A program made the translations under genes and the position numbers. Below are positions 47,401-59,873 of a DNA stretch of 64,000 nucleotides, one piece after another. Origin of the DNA: Ulva prolifera (lineage: Eukaryota > Chlorophyta > Ulvophyceae > Ulvales > Ulvaceae); NCBI GenBank assembly GCA_023078555.1, contig CM041201.1:3169713-3233712 (forward strand). Reading direction: 5' to 3'. How positions within the stretch are numbered: position 1 is the stretch's first letter; each line of letters begins with the position of its first letter. The notes below the pieces were generated by a model. It was given only the letters and a program-made list of their open reading frames with translations, searched no databases and was not told where the DNA came from.

Positions 47401-47492
47401 CTCTCACTCTTGTATATCGCTGCTCATAATAACTCCGCCCGCCATCCCTCTCCCATGCAGAGCAGCAACACTTGCCTGCATCAATCGACGAG

Positions 47493-48689
47493 ATGGCAGT
47501 AACCATGGGTCTGAGGTGCACGTATGCGCAACAACGTGCACTGAGATCTCATCTTGCAGGACCTCGCAGCGGAGTTGCATCTACTCTGTCGCGCGCAAGT
47601 CATGCGCTCTGTCTTGAGCAACCGTGGAGACGTACGTGCTCTTGTTCAGCAAAAGCGGACGCCGATGGCGCGCCACTTGTAACACTGGACAGCATGGTTC
47701 CTGCATTAGGCTTCGTAGCGATGGTTGGGTACGTGGCCATGTTGTCACCAAACCAGACCCCTTTGCGAGACCAGTGCGTTGCTCAGACCTTTCTACACTA
47801 GCTGCCCCGGTTTCGCCTCATTACACCGGCAAATTACCTATCACCTGTTACATCCTCGAATATTACAACCTCGAATATTTCTACACAGTCTCAAGGGCTT
47901 TGATAAAGAGTGTGTCTTTCAGCGGCTATCATTCACGCCTGTGGCCTTCCAGGTACTTCATCGAGAAGCTCATCGGCCAGGGTGTTGCTGATGGGGTGCC
48001 TCTGAATCCGATACTCGTGTCTATTTTCTTCCTCATGGGCAATTATCCTGTGATTCTGGCATCTCTGGGAATTCCATCGCTACGATCTGCCAACAAGGTG
48101 CCTCTTCCTGCATGCATCCTTCCACTTCAAACGTCGTTCGCAGGGTTCTGCACAGGCGCAGTCTACGACAACATCTCAAATCATTGTAGAATTATTAAAG
48201 AAGCTGATCCTGGTGTAGGTTCCACTGTGGCCATTCGTTTCGGCATCGTTTGCGGCTGGTGTCTTTGCGCTGTTTCCATACCTGATTTTCTGGCAGCCTA
48301 CCAGCAAAACAGGAGTCCCCGACGAGGAAGACATGACCACTGGCGTCGGGAAGTTTTTCTTCAGAATGACCGAGTCCAGGTTGTTGCCAGTGGTCACGCT
48401 CATCTCCACTATGGCCCTGCTGTACAATGCTTTCTATGCTGGCATCCCAGCATGGAATGCATACTTCAAGCTATTTGACGAGAGCCGTTTTGTCCATGTC
48501 ACCAGTCTAGACTTCTGTGCCCTGACAGCGTTGACCCCGTTCTTCCTGTATACTGATGCCGAGAAGCGTCAGTGGGAGGCGAGAGATATCGGGGTACCTG
48601 TACTATCTCTCATACCATTGATCGGCCCTCTTCTGTACCTGATCATCCGTCCCAAGGCGTCCGTGCCTGGCGAATTTGGAGAGAAATGA
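47493..48689 (+). CDS. predicted plastid multi-pass membrane protein, uncharacterised
   Basis: Three exons join in phase: 47493-47773, 47953-48097 and 48219-48689 (298 residues). The N-terminus (MAVTMGLRCTYAQQRALRSH then RSGVASTLSRASHAL, ending near CSCSAKADADGA) is Arg/Ser/Ala-rich and acid-poor, as in transit peptides. Membrane segments follow: SMVPALGFVAMVGYVAML, NPILVSIFFLMGNYPVILA, a segment from PLWPFVSASFAAGVFALFPY, LLPVVTLISTMALLYNAFYA, a segment around LDFCALTALTPFFLY, and PVLSLIPLIGPLLYLIIRP. The pattern with a conserved VTSLDF...TPFF block followed by LSLIPLIGPLLYL resembles small conserved cyanobacterial/plastid membrane proteins of unknown function (possibly the DUF2834 type), but I am not certain of the family. 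The second ATG at 47505 could also be the start. Confidence 0.68.
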
Positions 48690-48714
48690 GTCAGTACTGT
48701 GTCCCGCTCTCAAG

Positions 48715-48719
48715 TGTAA
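48715..48719 (+). terminator. candidate TGTAA poly(A) signal of the plastid membrane protein gene
   Basis: TGTAA begins 26 bases after the TGA at 48689, a close position for a chlorophyte poly(A) signal. Confidence 0.4.
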
Positions 48720-50217
48720 TCGTCCCTGCTCCGGTCGGTCAGTCCAGCAATTTGGTGCGTCTCTCTGGCACGTCCATCTGATGTGAAGGCATCACATGAC
48801 GGGGCATTTTTCATTACTGGATATTTAGTTTCTCAAATTCTAGGCAGCTTGAGCTTGGAATTACCTCGCATGCGCACATTAAGCTCCAGCGCAGACAAAC
48901 TAGATGGAGATCATGGGCACTGCACACACATGGATATATTCAGTCAGGGAACACAACTGATGGCCTTGTCACGAGATTCTCATATCTGCAATAAGAGTAT
49001 ATGTCCGTGCTGATGCTGGAGTAGTGGCATTTAGCAGAGCAACTTCCTGCTGAGATCGAATCGTCCGATCCCTTAGGTTAGTGACCAGGAGTGCCACGCA
49101 AACGGTCTTGTTCCTCACCGAGAGATGTTCGTGTGTAAACGTCGCGTTGCTACACCGCATTTCATGCTGTGACCAAGTGCCTCTTGTAGCAAACGCATGA
49201 GTGAGCACAGTGGCACATAACAGTGCACATCACCCCTTCAGCTAAAAAATTTCGATCGCCGCTTCATCCGGTCAGCCATCACTTCGAGCTTCGGCCCAAA
49301 GCACCTCAGTCGTTGCATGAAGGTAACCAGGAAGGCAGTGTTCTCACAACGATCACAGTTCAAGAATGGCAGGCGGCAAGGGTGATACAGGCTGAAGCAG
49401 CATCAGCTGCGTTTCTGAAAACGCAGGTTACATTGATCAGCACGTGCAGAGGTAATCATGCGGAAAAGCAGCAAAATCTCATAGCCAGCAGGCAAAACAA
49501 GAGCTCCTCCATAGCAGCATCAGCGGCGTGCCCCTGCAAACACATGGACATAAGCCTCACACCCACCGCTCCCAGTCAGGTGTCACAGCCAGCAAGGTCC
49601 GACCCCGTGTGCATGACCCTCCTCGCAGCAGGCTAGAACACACTGCCCGGCCAGATCCAGCCCCTGGAAACTACATGCATGGCACAATGCCCCACCGCGG
49701 TGCGGCTGCGGCCGCCTGCCACTGGAGCCGTCACGCCTCAGTGCGAGTCACATGCATTGCACACCGTCAGGACGGTGCAACGTTCCGCGAGCTGTCGTGC
49801 CGCACGTGCGCCGCACAGCATTGTGCACTCGCGACGTGTTCGGCACATGCTACTTGGCTAGGTGGCGCCTCATCGGCTGTGCACCACCACAGTGGATCAG
49901 GTGCGGGTTCCGCGCGAGAGACGCCGTAAGGCAGATGCTGCCACTGCTCGCCACAGCACGCGTGCATACTGGAACGGTAGATACGGACGAATCTAAAACA
50001 CACATCAGAAAAAGAAAATATTGCAAACCATGGTGAGCCCTACCTGGGCCCCCAACCCGCCACAACCACACAGCACTGCCCAGCTGCACAACCGTACAGT
50101 TTGCCTACCTCTGCGTCAGCTCGGCAGCACGCCCAGCGCACAGCACGGCCCCGCCGGCGTGATACCCTGTGCACGCGGCACACACAGCTGGGCAGCCCTA
50201 CACGGCCGCAGCGACCC
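48720..50217. other. 1.5-kb convergent spacer, no firm gene
   Basis: A plus-strand frame at 49223-49636 contains protein-like pieces (KKFRSPLHPVSHHFELRP; EWQAARVIQAEAASAAFL) with GTAACC after the first, but no start, family or downstream exon is evident. The rest (49640-50200) is C/A-rich and yields only compositional frames. The 3' UTR of the minus-strand channel gene should extend into it. Confidence 0.35.
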
Positions 50218-53200
50218 TCACTTTGACTCGAGGGACAGCGGCGGCGTAGTCCCCTGGTATTCGCCCCGGGCTGGCTGATCCTGGCCCCCCGCCGCGGCAT
50301 CCGGGACATACATCCCGCTCTGCGGCCTATGCATGGACCCGCCGATCGCGATGCCGGGTACAAACACCTGCCTCCCAGTCGCACTCACGGCCGACACCCC
50401 ACCCTCGGCGCTCCCGAACGCGCACGCCGCCGGCGGCATGAACGTCGGCGATTGCGCCTTCGAGGCCGTCGCGTCATCGTCCCCATCGACGTCGGCCTCG
50501 CGGATCGCGCCGAGCCCCGCAGCCATGCGCCCGACGACGCTACCGCGCCCGAGCAGCCGCGGCAGCGGCCACCACCCGCCGTGGCCGTCCGGCGGCAGCG
50601 CGGGGCCCTCCTGCAGGTCCTGCGGCCGGAAGCTGCACGTCTTCGCGGCGGCCGCCGGCGCCTGGACCGTGCGCAACGACTGCAACGCCTGCGTCACCTC
50701 GACCGCCGGCTGCACCTGCTGGTAGATCTGCCGCGTCGGCGCCTGCGCGGTCGCCTCGGCGTCGGAGAGCTGCGCGAGGGGGGGGCTGTGGTGGTAGAAG
50801 TGTGGCTTCACGTGCTGCGTGAAGATGAGGGGGTCCAGGAAGACGCAGTCCGGGAGGTAGGTGTCGTAGTTGAAGCGGATGCCGTCGGGGACGTCGGGCA
50901 CGACGCTCATCGTGCACGTCTGCTGCCGCTGGTGCGTCCACGTCGGCTGCTTATCCCCCGGCTTCTTCGCCCACTGCAGTAACCTGCACACCGACCACCG
51001 CCGTGAGACACGCATGGCGCGGAATCTGAGTGCTCAACGGCCGTGTATCATGAACAGATGCGCCGGGGGGGATGGGGGGGATGCTGAGGCTCGCATGGAT
51101 GTAGGCCAGCACATAGACCATGCCACCACGATGGCAGCTTGTGGCTACAGGTAGCCTGACCGTACCGGCCCGTGCCGAGACGTGTACAGTCCTAATTCAT
51201 CAAACGACCGCCCACTGCACAGACTTTTGGAATGCATGAGGACGCAACACCAGATATCTGACATTTGTTTGGCAATCAATGTTTCTGTGCAATTGTGACC
51301 TCAGCGTCCCCTGGGGTTGTACACATACACTGATGCTGCAGCACAAGGGCAGCCTCGCCAGCGTGCACAGCACACCGCACAGCGGGTGGGGAGCGCACAG
51401 CGGGCGACCGCCTTCAACCCAGCGCTTGAAGTGCCGCCGCCGCGCCGTGTGCAGTGCGGGCATGACGGCAAAGCCGATCCAGATCGCGGTGCCGGCGGCG
51501 GCGGGCGCGCTGACGTTCACGACGCCCTCATGGAAGAGGATCCACACGACCGCGATCTGCACCAACGGCAGCAGCCGCACCACGTAGTTCACGGCCGCCA
51601 GAGCCTCAACCTGCACGCACGAGCGAGCCCTCCTCACGACTCCGCACCGCTGCGCCTGTCAGCTACTCATGTGCACGGGCGCATGCATGGATGAGCCGCC
51701 GAGTTCTGGTGCAGTGGAAGCCGTACGCATGTGAGCATGCATAATTGTAACACTGCCAATCAGATACGCAGTGAATCCGGGGCATCGCGGGTTCTGCGGC
51801 ACGGCACTGGACTGAGTTCGCCGGCATTAGACTGAGTTCCTCCGATAAAGCCAGCAAGCAGCTGCGCAAACCGCAGGTGTGCGACGCAACGGCGGACTTC
51901 CTCACAAGCAGATGCTTGTGTGAAGCGTACTCGCACGCTGTGCGCATCCGGGGAAACCCGAGATCACGTCGCGCGGCTGACGAATCCGGGCAAGCGGCTA
52001 GATCCACGAGCCGGGTGTGGTGGGGCCGCACCTGGAACGAACGCGGCTTAGACGAATGCCGCAGCGCGATGTACTGGTCCACAGCGTACTGCACGATCAG
52101 CGCGACCACGCCGATCAGCGGCGAGATGGGGAGCACGGGGGTGTAAAGCACCGAGAGCCCGAGCGTGTAGATGGCCTTGGGCAGGCGCTGGTTCAGCCGG
52201 AACGCCGGCGGGTGCAGGAAGTTGCACGCGTAGAGCTTCGAGCAGGCCATGCGGCTGAGGAAGTGGTACGCGAGCATGTCCATGAAGCGGAAGAGCGCGA
52301 CGAAGTTCGGCATCACGACGTTCGATAGCTGCACGAGCAGCGCGATGTCCGGGAGGCCCCCCGGCGCAAACCTGCACGCAGCGCGGTCCACTATGTCAAG
52401 CTCTGCCGGCGCGGCACGGGGTCGCGCAGTGCGCATGCACACCAGTGTTGGGCCGCTTTACAGCATTTTCAGGGATGCCACCCAAAAAATAGACCTGGAT
52501 ATTCGGAATTGTCCTATGTGATCGGGCCCGATGACCCAACACTGATGCACACGGCGGCCGCCGCAGCAGGCGCGGCGGGGGGGGTTGCCGAGCACCGCTG
52601 CAGATTCCAGGTGAATGAGGCCGCGTGCAGAGTCTGCTGCATTGTGTGTGATTGCGGTGCAAGCACGCGCGCAACCTCGCGCGCGTGCGCGCGCAATGGG
52701 AAGGCTGGGGAATGCAGAGAAATGCGACAGCATAAAGTTTGAAATATGACGACGCATGCATGCCAAGGGGGGGGGGGGGGGCTCACCAGAGGCGCATGCC
52801 GCGGTCCTCCTGCACGCCGCCGCTGTCCGCGTCCCGCGCGCTCCACGCAATCGCGATCGTTGGCACGACGAAGCCGTTTAGCAGGTTGAAGACGGTGAGC
52901 TTCACAACCATGCTGCCGGTGTGCTGTGTGGAGGTGAGGTACAGCTCGACGTCGGAGATGAACTGGCAGAGCACGGTGCCGAGGCCGCTGAAGAGCATCG
53001 TCGCGATTGCTTTGCCGATCGTGAACTTCCAGGGGTCGACCGTGTCGCGGACCTCCTGCAGCGGCCAAAAGCGGTTGGAGCGCTCGCTAGGGACGGCTGC
53101 GTGTGATTGGTTCTGGCAGATGACAAGCATTCGATGCGGCACTGCGACCCGACAACGATCACGGCAGATTCCATGACCAAAGCACAGCAGCACCACCCAT

Positions 53201-56200
53201 GATCTGCCTTGTGGCTACAGGGACAACCACCCACGTCCTGAAGGACCAGGGTGCACACGTCGCATCTCAAGATCCACACACCTCTGTGCATCATGACGTG
53301 GCATAAGCACGCAGCACCGTACAAGCACCCGCGGCGTTACATCACATGCATGTGCAGGCGTGATGGTCACGACCAGGTGTCGCCGGACGCACCGCAAAGA
53401 AGGCGTTCTCTTCCCCCGGCACCTGGGGGGGCCGCTCGCGGACCTTGTTGTCGTCGCGCTCCTGCTTCGCCAGCACTGCGAGCACCGTCTGCACGGCAAG
53501 CGCAAAGCACAGCAGCAGCACATACGCCGACCACGCGAGCACGCGGCGGCTGACAACGCGCAGGCCGCCGTACAGCGTGTTCTCCCACCAGATCTGCAGC
53601 ACATCAGCAATTCAGAAAGGAAACGCGGGTTGTTGCATTCAGTTTGTTCCAATGTGGTGCAGGCAGCATGTTTTGTTGAGGCCGCCGTGGGCAGTCACAA
53701 AGCAGCGTCGATTCAAATCGTCGATCTGGGCTGTGTTCATGGGCTACGTGGCTACAGGCGGACACTGCGGCTTGAGCGATGCAGCAAATTCCCGCCAGCA
53801 AGCGGAGAGGTTGAAGCGTCCGCAACAAGCGCCGCAGCCACAGCAGCTGCCCAGCGTGTTGCGTGCAGCCTTCACAGCGAAAGCTGTGCAGATTTGCATG
53901 GATTGCTGATTGGGCCCTGGGGTGCCGTTGTACCAGGTCCCAACAAAGACCGCTCACATGCACGTCCGACGCGCATTGCAATGGGGCTTGGATGCCTGAC
54001 TGCCAGCGAGATGGTGGCGACCGTATCGATTACTCGTAACCTGGCCCAGTGGCGACGAGGACCGCTGTCCATGCGCCTGTCAAATGATGCACAGCTGTAT
54101 CTGACATCACACTGCTGCAGCCCGCGATTGAAGGAGAAAGGAGCGCACGTCGGACGGCTCCGGTGCCCGCCGCACCGACACGTGCCGATGCACGTCCAGC
54201 ACCCGGTTCCCCCGTGTCCGCTGCAGCTTGATCTTCGGCGTGCGCGCAAACAGCCCCCGCGTCGCGATGTTGAACGCCCGGCCCCAGCCCGGCGGGAACA
54301 GCATGCTCCCGAAGCGATTCCGCCAGTTGTGCTCATGCATCATGTTCGCGACACTCGCGACGCTGTTGAAGATGATGATTGCGTTGCCGGTGCTGCTGTC
54401 CGGCTCGCGGATGCGCGCGGCAATGCGCTCGCGGCACGCGTCCTCGGAGTCCTGCAGGACTCTCTTCTTGCTGGAGGTGCTGCGGTGCAGGCAGAGGATG
54501 CGCTTGTACACGAACAGGAAGAGCTTCGAGATCCGCGAGTCGAAGCGGCCGGGGAGCTGGATCGGCGCCGTGCCCGGCAGCACCGGCGGCGGCTTCTGCT
54601 CCTCGTCGATGCGTTCGAGCTCCTCCACCAGCTCAAGCCGCCGCTGCAGCTGCACGCACAGCCGCTGTCATTGTGCTGCTGAATGTAATAAATGGCGTCA
54701 CATTGACGTGCTTTGCTCGGTCGCCCGTGTGATGCGCCCTTCGCTGGCACTGCTTTCAGCCCGCAGCGACGCCCACCACAAGCTCTATTTCGCATGCATT
54801 CGCGCTGCACCGACGTGACCCACGTATTCGAAAGCAGCGTTGACTCTCAGACACTTCATCCGAATGATGTAGGTGAGAGTTCTGACCAGAGGGCCGGGTG
54901 CAGAGTGCAAAGCCCTCAGCAGGCAAAGTGGCAACTGTTGGAATCTGGAACCTGCGGAAACAAGGCTTCTGCTCAAGGCAGGTCAAGGGTTGTGGTGCGG
55001 TGTCGCACCTGCAACGTCGGCGTGAGGAAGCGGCCAAAGTTGCGGACGTGAAATGCGGCGACGACGGCCCCGTACCGGCGCCCGAACTCCTTCAGGCTCC
55101 GGTCGTCGCAGTCCACCCCCCCCACGTTCGACAGCAGCACCGCGTACTGCGACATGTTGATGTTCTTCACGTTGCCGGCCTCCGCGAAGCCGTACTGGAG
55201 GTACTGCAGCAGCAGCATCCAGATGCAGAAGATGAGTGTCCCGACAACACACCACAGCCACAAAAAGGCGGAGGGGACCTGCTGTTCCTCCTCACCTGCG
55301 AGCTCCTGCAGTACGCAGCACTCACCTGCACACGCACATCACTATCTGGGCGCTGTGGGAGCAGTAGAAAGTGGCTTCCGGTGGCCCACGGGCACCCATG
55401 CGGCCCCTTCCGGCCATGCTCGAAGCCGAAGGAAAAAAAAAAAAAAAAAAAACGCAGGCAATGGATCTGCATGCTTGAAGCTCCTCGGAGGTGAGTCTGG
55501 ACGCTAGTTGAATGCTAGAACGGGTGGGGGGGAGAAGTGGTGGCTACAGGGGGGCGGGCGCGTGCAGTGGGAGCGCTGGGGGCGCACCGGACTGCGGCGC
55601 GGTGCCGGTGTCGAAGGTGGAGCATGGGGGGAGGCAGTTGGTGAAGGGGCCTCTGTATGGCACGCCCCTGACGTAGGGGACGATGCATTCCGTTGCGCAG
55701 TAGAACCTCGAGGTGTTGCCTCGGTCGTTGCAGAAGTTGCCTGGGGACATCTTTGACGCGAAGGTTGACACCTGCTCGAATGGGCGCTTTGCTTCGATGC
55801 AGAGCCTAGACGAATGGAGTAGGAGCATGGACTCAGATCAAGGGTGCCATGGCCTGCTAGGGCAAGTGTTGACAACCAAGTGCCTCGTTGGGACAGTGTG
55901 TGTGTGGCAGATATGCACAGGTTTGGTGGTTGAGCAAGCAAGATCAAGGAGCGATCGCCATCGCTTGGAAGGTCACACCTCGGAAGGTTTGATGCAGTCC
56001 TGCGCTCCGACTTGGAATGCAGCCCCGAGTGCGGGCTGGTATAACATGTCATAGTTCTGTTTCACCTCGTCTGCTGCGATGCTAGCACCAAGGGGCCACA
56101 AAGACACCAGCCCCAGCAGCAGAAGGAGAATAATGAAGAGTCCGACCGACCCAAAGTGCAGCGCTAGTAAAGAGGACTCTTTCTGTAGATGCCATGGGAA

Positions 56201-56422
56201 GGTGCTCCACAGACCAAACAGCTTAGGCTGCCCGGCTTTATCTGTGCCAGCACTCACTAAGGAGGCATGCCGGCCTACAAATGCATCCTCTCTGCATGCA
56301 AGGACAGGAACTTTGCGGTGGTCCAGAGCGTACGGCCTCTGTGCAAAGTAATAGCCGGACGTCAATGTGACATGACGTAGCCATGGCGCAACAAGCCGGA
56401 CGGGCGAACCACAATGGAGCAA
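50218..56422 (-). CDS. TMEM63: OSCA/TMEM63/CSC1-type (DUF221) mechanosensitive or osmo-gated cation channel
   Basis: This family forms membrane channels gated by tension or hyperosmolarity. Minus-strand exons in order follow. 56422-55973: first membrane helix (LHFGSVGLFIILLLLLGLVS). About 55850-55560: Cys-bearing luminal loop (FYCATECIVPYVRGVPY). 55263-54990: helix CVVGTLIFCIWMLLLQYLQY, then SQYAVLLSNVGGVDCDDRSL. 54655-54110: the cytosolic PHM7-type domain, with NAIIIFNSVASVANMMHEHN and RRAPEPSDVR. 53602-53380: WWENTLYGGLRVVSRRVLAW. 53080-52800: PWKFTIGKAIATMLFSGLG. 52380-52040: LLVQLSNVVMPNFVALFRFM and YTPVLPISPLIGVVALIVQY. 51610-51420: VVRLLPLVQIAVVWILFHEG. 51015-50218: the cytosolic tail. 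The order loop, PHM7 domain, then multi-span RSN1-like core matches the family. The start at 56422 is TTG, so the first codon is unresolved. Internal exon limits are approximate. Ion selectivity cannot be read from the sequence. Confidence 0.8.
52767..52781 (+). repeat. 15-base poly-G run in a channel-gene intron
   Basis: The G run reads as poly-C on the channel gene's strand and begins just past a GAGCC exon edge near 52790. Confidence 0.85.
55433..55452 (+). repeat. 20-base poly-A run in a channel-gene intron
   Basis: The A run reads as poly-T on the transcribed strand, between the luminal-loop exon and the next membrane exon. No LINE or SINE sequence adjoins it, so it is probably a simple repeat. 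Confidence 0.85.
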
Positions 56423-58799
56423 CGCAACACATGTGCAGCAGACGCAGTAATTTGTGACATGCTCATGCGGCCCTTGACATTATGGGCGAGGCCATGAGCG
56501 CGCGTTCGATGTCGCCTCTCCGCTCACGCATGGTGCTCGACGCATAAACGCCACTATTGGATATACTGAACAGCTGGCGTGTCTGAGATTGATTGCTTCG
56601 CCGCCTGTGCCAGTGCGTGGGATAGACAGCGTGTTCACATGCTGAGGTGAGACGCTAACAGAAGGAACAATGAGGACACGCAAGAACTACATGCGAGACA
56701 ATTAAAGATTGTTGATAAACTCAAAATTCAGTAGGTCCAGAGAACGATGCGCGCGAGGCATGCCCGCAGTATCGATGATCACCAGTGAAGTAAGCACGGC
56801 AGCAAGCAAGGAAGAGAAAAGGTGTCGCCAATTCGATCACTGATCGGCCGGCTGCACACCGCTATCAAAGCAGCAACAGAGACATGTGCTCTTTCACTCG
56901 TGCGTGAAATGCACATCAACATGGAACATCAGGAGCGAAGGCAGCCTTGGCCAGACTGTGGCCCGGAGCACCGTGTCGAAGCAAACATCATTGACATGAG
57001 TACAGGATACTCTGGGCTTGAGATCACCTGAGCGCGGCGTTGCGCCTGGCGTGCGGATCCCGCGGTACACCTTCCGGAGGAGGCGCTCTGCCATTCTTCG
57101 ATCTCCACATCACCGAGGGCTCGCGGTAGAGCGATTCCTCAAACGAATGGTAGCACTTAAAATTACATCTACCTCGGCTTAAGCGGCTAGAGAATCGTCA
57201 TACAGTACCCAGCAGGTATATGCAATGAGCCTAATTTGAACAGCTGGCTATCTGTACCGTAGTTGCAGAAAAAAAAAGATCGCTAAGGTGACAGCTACTC
57301 AGAATTGATGTCGGGAACGTTGTACCGTGTTCACAAGAAATGTCAGACAACGTTCTGCAAGCATGCAGTCGGTCCGTGACGCTTGGCCATGGAGAAGCAC
57401 CCGGCGCGTTCGTGAGCGCGGAAGGACATCGAGTCGCACATCAGCACGAACCACCGGCGAACAAGCTTCCTGGGTATCGCTTGCGTGATTCCTTGTCCCC
57501 GGTCATGCGTTTGCCAGCGCAGTCTGTGTGCTCAATCGCCTACCACGCCATTCGAGGTCTTCGAGACCAAGCAATTGCGAGGTGAAGGCCTCGCCTGGAG
57601 TTTCATGCATGCATATGCGGATGTCTTATGCGAGGCCAGGCAGTCAAGATGCTGTTCGGCGCGGACCCGTAGAGGGCCCCAGCTCTCTCGAGATGCAGGA
57701 CCATGCACATGCATGCCAAAAATGGGACACCACCTGCAGGTACCGCGGTACACAGCGCAGCGCCTTGCTGGGCTGGTCGGTTTACTAGTCCTAGATCTCG
57801 CTAGTAGGGGTGCATCGAGGATATGATGTGAGCTACAACATCTCTCGAAGTTTGCATACCGCAGGTCTGCATATCATGGTAATAAAACGCTATCCGGGAA
57901 CCCGTCGCACTGTGCTACGTATTCATCCTCGTGGACATCAGTGCCTCGAGGCTGGTGCCGCGCGCGGGTGCCAGGGGTCGCGCGCGGCGGCGCGCGCTGG
58001 CTGCCGACGAGGACGTCATGTCGACGCATCGTCAGGGCGCCATGTGAAAGTTTGCTCTGTTGAGCGTACTCAAACGAACACCAGGAATGCATTTCTTACG
58101 AAGCAGCTTAGCACTCACCCTCACGCCAGAAGCATGCACACACCTACAGATCACTTTAGCCTGGTAAGACAGGGACGTCGTACCCTGCATCATCGTTCAA
58201 TCCATGCTCGCTCGAGATGACAAGACCCGACTTGGGGTACCTGCGCAAGTTGAGTAAGGCAGTCAGCAGGTGAGATCACGAATTCATACTTGGTACACGG
58301 CCAGGACATGTCAGCACGCTGGACCTGGTCTAGACTCTTACGTGTTTGCAGCTGTGTGATACTTGCTAAGAGCTTGCTGAAGTCATCGTTCCGTCGCCAA
58401 AAGACAATATGCAAACGGCGTAGGGCTTGCAGGTGCCGGTTCGAGCGGTGAGACGGACGAGCCACGCGCTGCAACAGTGACCTACGCGTTCAAGACGCAG
58501 CCGCTCGCAGTGAGCAGCTCACTCCAGGTGCGGGACGCTGCGATGACAAGACGAAATGAAGCCATGAGGCCTCACGAGGCCTAAGCTTCGGCGGGTCGCC
58601 AGGGTCTCCATCCTTAAGACTATCACAGTTCCTTGGAGTCATCTGAGCGTTGAGACCTCTATAGGCATTCGTGGGGATACATGCAATAATGTCGAATTTT
58701 TAAAGTATAGTGGTGCACATATTACTTCTTCAGATAGCCCTGGTGTATCCTTGGGCCCCCAGGGGGTGAGCAGTGCATCTCTGAGCACATCTCAGTCTG
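56423..58799. other. 2.4-kb region without a convincing gene
   Basis: It includes the channel gene's upstream region. Frames up to 136 codons occur on both strands (for example 57485-57826 plus, 58474-58190 minus), but none has a recognised motif, ATG plus splice support or biased composition. A local CG-dense patch lies at 57955-58000 (GCGCGCGG repeats). No tRNA was found despite several short stem-like stretches. Confidence 0.4.
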
Positions 58800-59414
58800 G
58801 AACTCCGTTGTATGCCACTGTTAGCCCAGGATTATCCCAGGATGATCCTGTTGGGCCAGGGTCCGGACATGTACATGACACAATTAATGCGTGTAGTACG
58901 GCCGGGCCGGCGTGGGCGCGTTCACGCTGGTCCCGCTGTTGCATGCGACGTACGGACGGGTTGGCCCGGCCGCCTTTGCATTCCTCAGCAGGCTTGCAGA
59001 TGTGGCTGCAGGGTCTGGCGCGGCCTCTCGTCGGCGATTCCTGGAGAACGCAATGCGCGATCTCTCGACGACGCTCTGTCGTGCAGTGGCGCGCCAGGTG
59101 CGCGCCGCAGCTCCGCTGATGGCACGTCACGCGGGCAAGGCAGTCTGGCGGGGCTCACAGTCCCGTCTGATGACCTCTCGCCGCTTACAGGCCATCCTGC
59201 CTGAGCGGTGGGATGCCCCTCGGGGGCCCCGCCCGCTTGACGCCACCCACCGATGGCCTCTGACTCCAGCTGGGCCGGGTCCGCTGGGCGTGCGGGATGC
59301 CTTTGTTGGCATGTGCAGGGACTGCGGCGGCGGCTTGGGCGCTGCATCGTCCTGGGTACGGTCCGGCGTGGGCCGGCGGGGCTGCGTGGCGGTGTGCCGG
59401 GCTGGCGTGGCTCT

Positions 59415-59442
59415 GGGGGTGGGCTGGGGTTTGGGGCTGGGG
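59415..59442 (+). other. potential G-quadruplex in LINE 3' UTR
   Basis: Five runs of 3-5 G separated by 1-3 bases (GGGGG, GGG, GGGG, GGGG, GGGG) lie downstream of the LINE coding remnant. The pattern satisfies the usual quadruplex rule; folding is not tested. Confidence 0.6.
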
Positions 59443-59694
59443 CGGCCCCCGGCAATCGGGCGGCCGGGATGGGCGGCCTCGGGCAGCGGTGTGTGGGGCG
59501 CGGCCCTGTCGTGCAGCTGCGGCGTTGGGGGTTGTGTTGTTAACAACACAATTGTGTGTGGGCTGTGGGGTCTGTGCGTGCGTGTGTGGGTGTCTGGGTG
59601 TGTGCTTGGCGGTCTGCGGGTCTGTGTCGTTTGCTGCGCACGTGTTGGGTTTTCTGGGCGTGGTGGGTGTTGCGTGCGTGGGTGTCTGGGTGTT

Positions 59695-59873
59695 TGTGGG
59701 AATAAACAGGTGATCTGTCACTTGTTGTATTGGCCTTTGCTCAATACATACACAGCACCTGTGCATTCTCTGTTCAGACAAGATTACATGTGCTAAGTTG
59801 TCTCACCTGTGGGAATAAACAGGTGATCTGTCACTTGTTGTATTGGCCTTTGCTCAATACATACATAGCACCT
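59695..59873 (+). repeat. 66-bp direct duplication at the LINE 3' end (113-bp period)
   Basis: Copies at 59695-59760 and 59808-59873 differ at one base and start TGTGGGAATAAACAGGTGAT. A further related piece, CTGTGCATTCTCTGTTYAGA, follows the first copy (59759) and recurs at 59978. Partial tandem repetition of the tail is typical of LINE 3' ends or of nested insertion. Confidence 0.85.

Noticed and set aside
57955..58000. GCGCGCGG-rich patch as a possible CpG-island promoter
   Set aside because: It is under 50 bases, with no adjacent gene start identified on either strand.
59253..59796. Gly/Val/Cys-rich continuation of the LINE frame as a separate protein
   Set aside because: The composition follows from the G/T-rich 3' UTR; no start, no conserved motif, and it runs into the duplicated tail.
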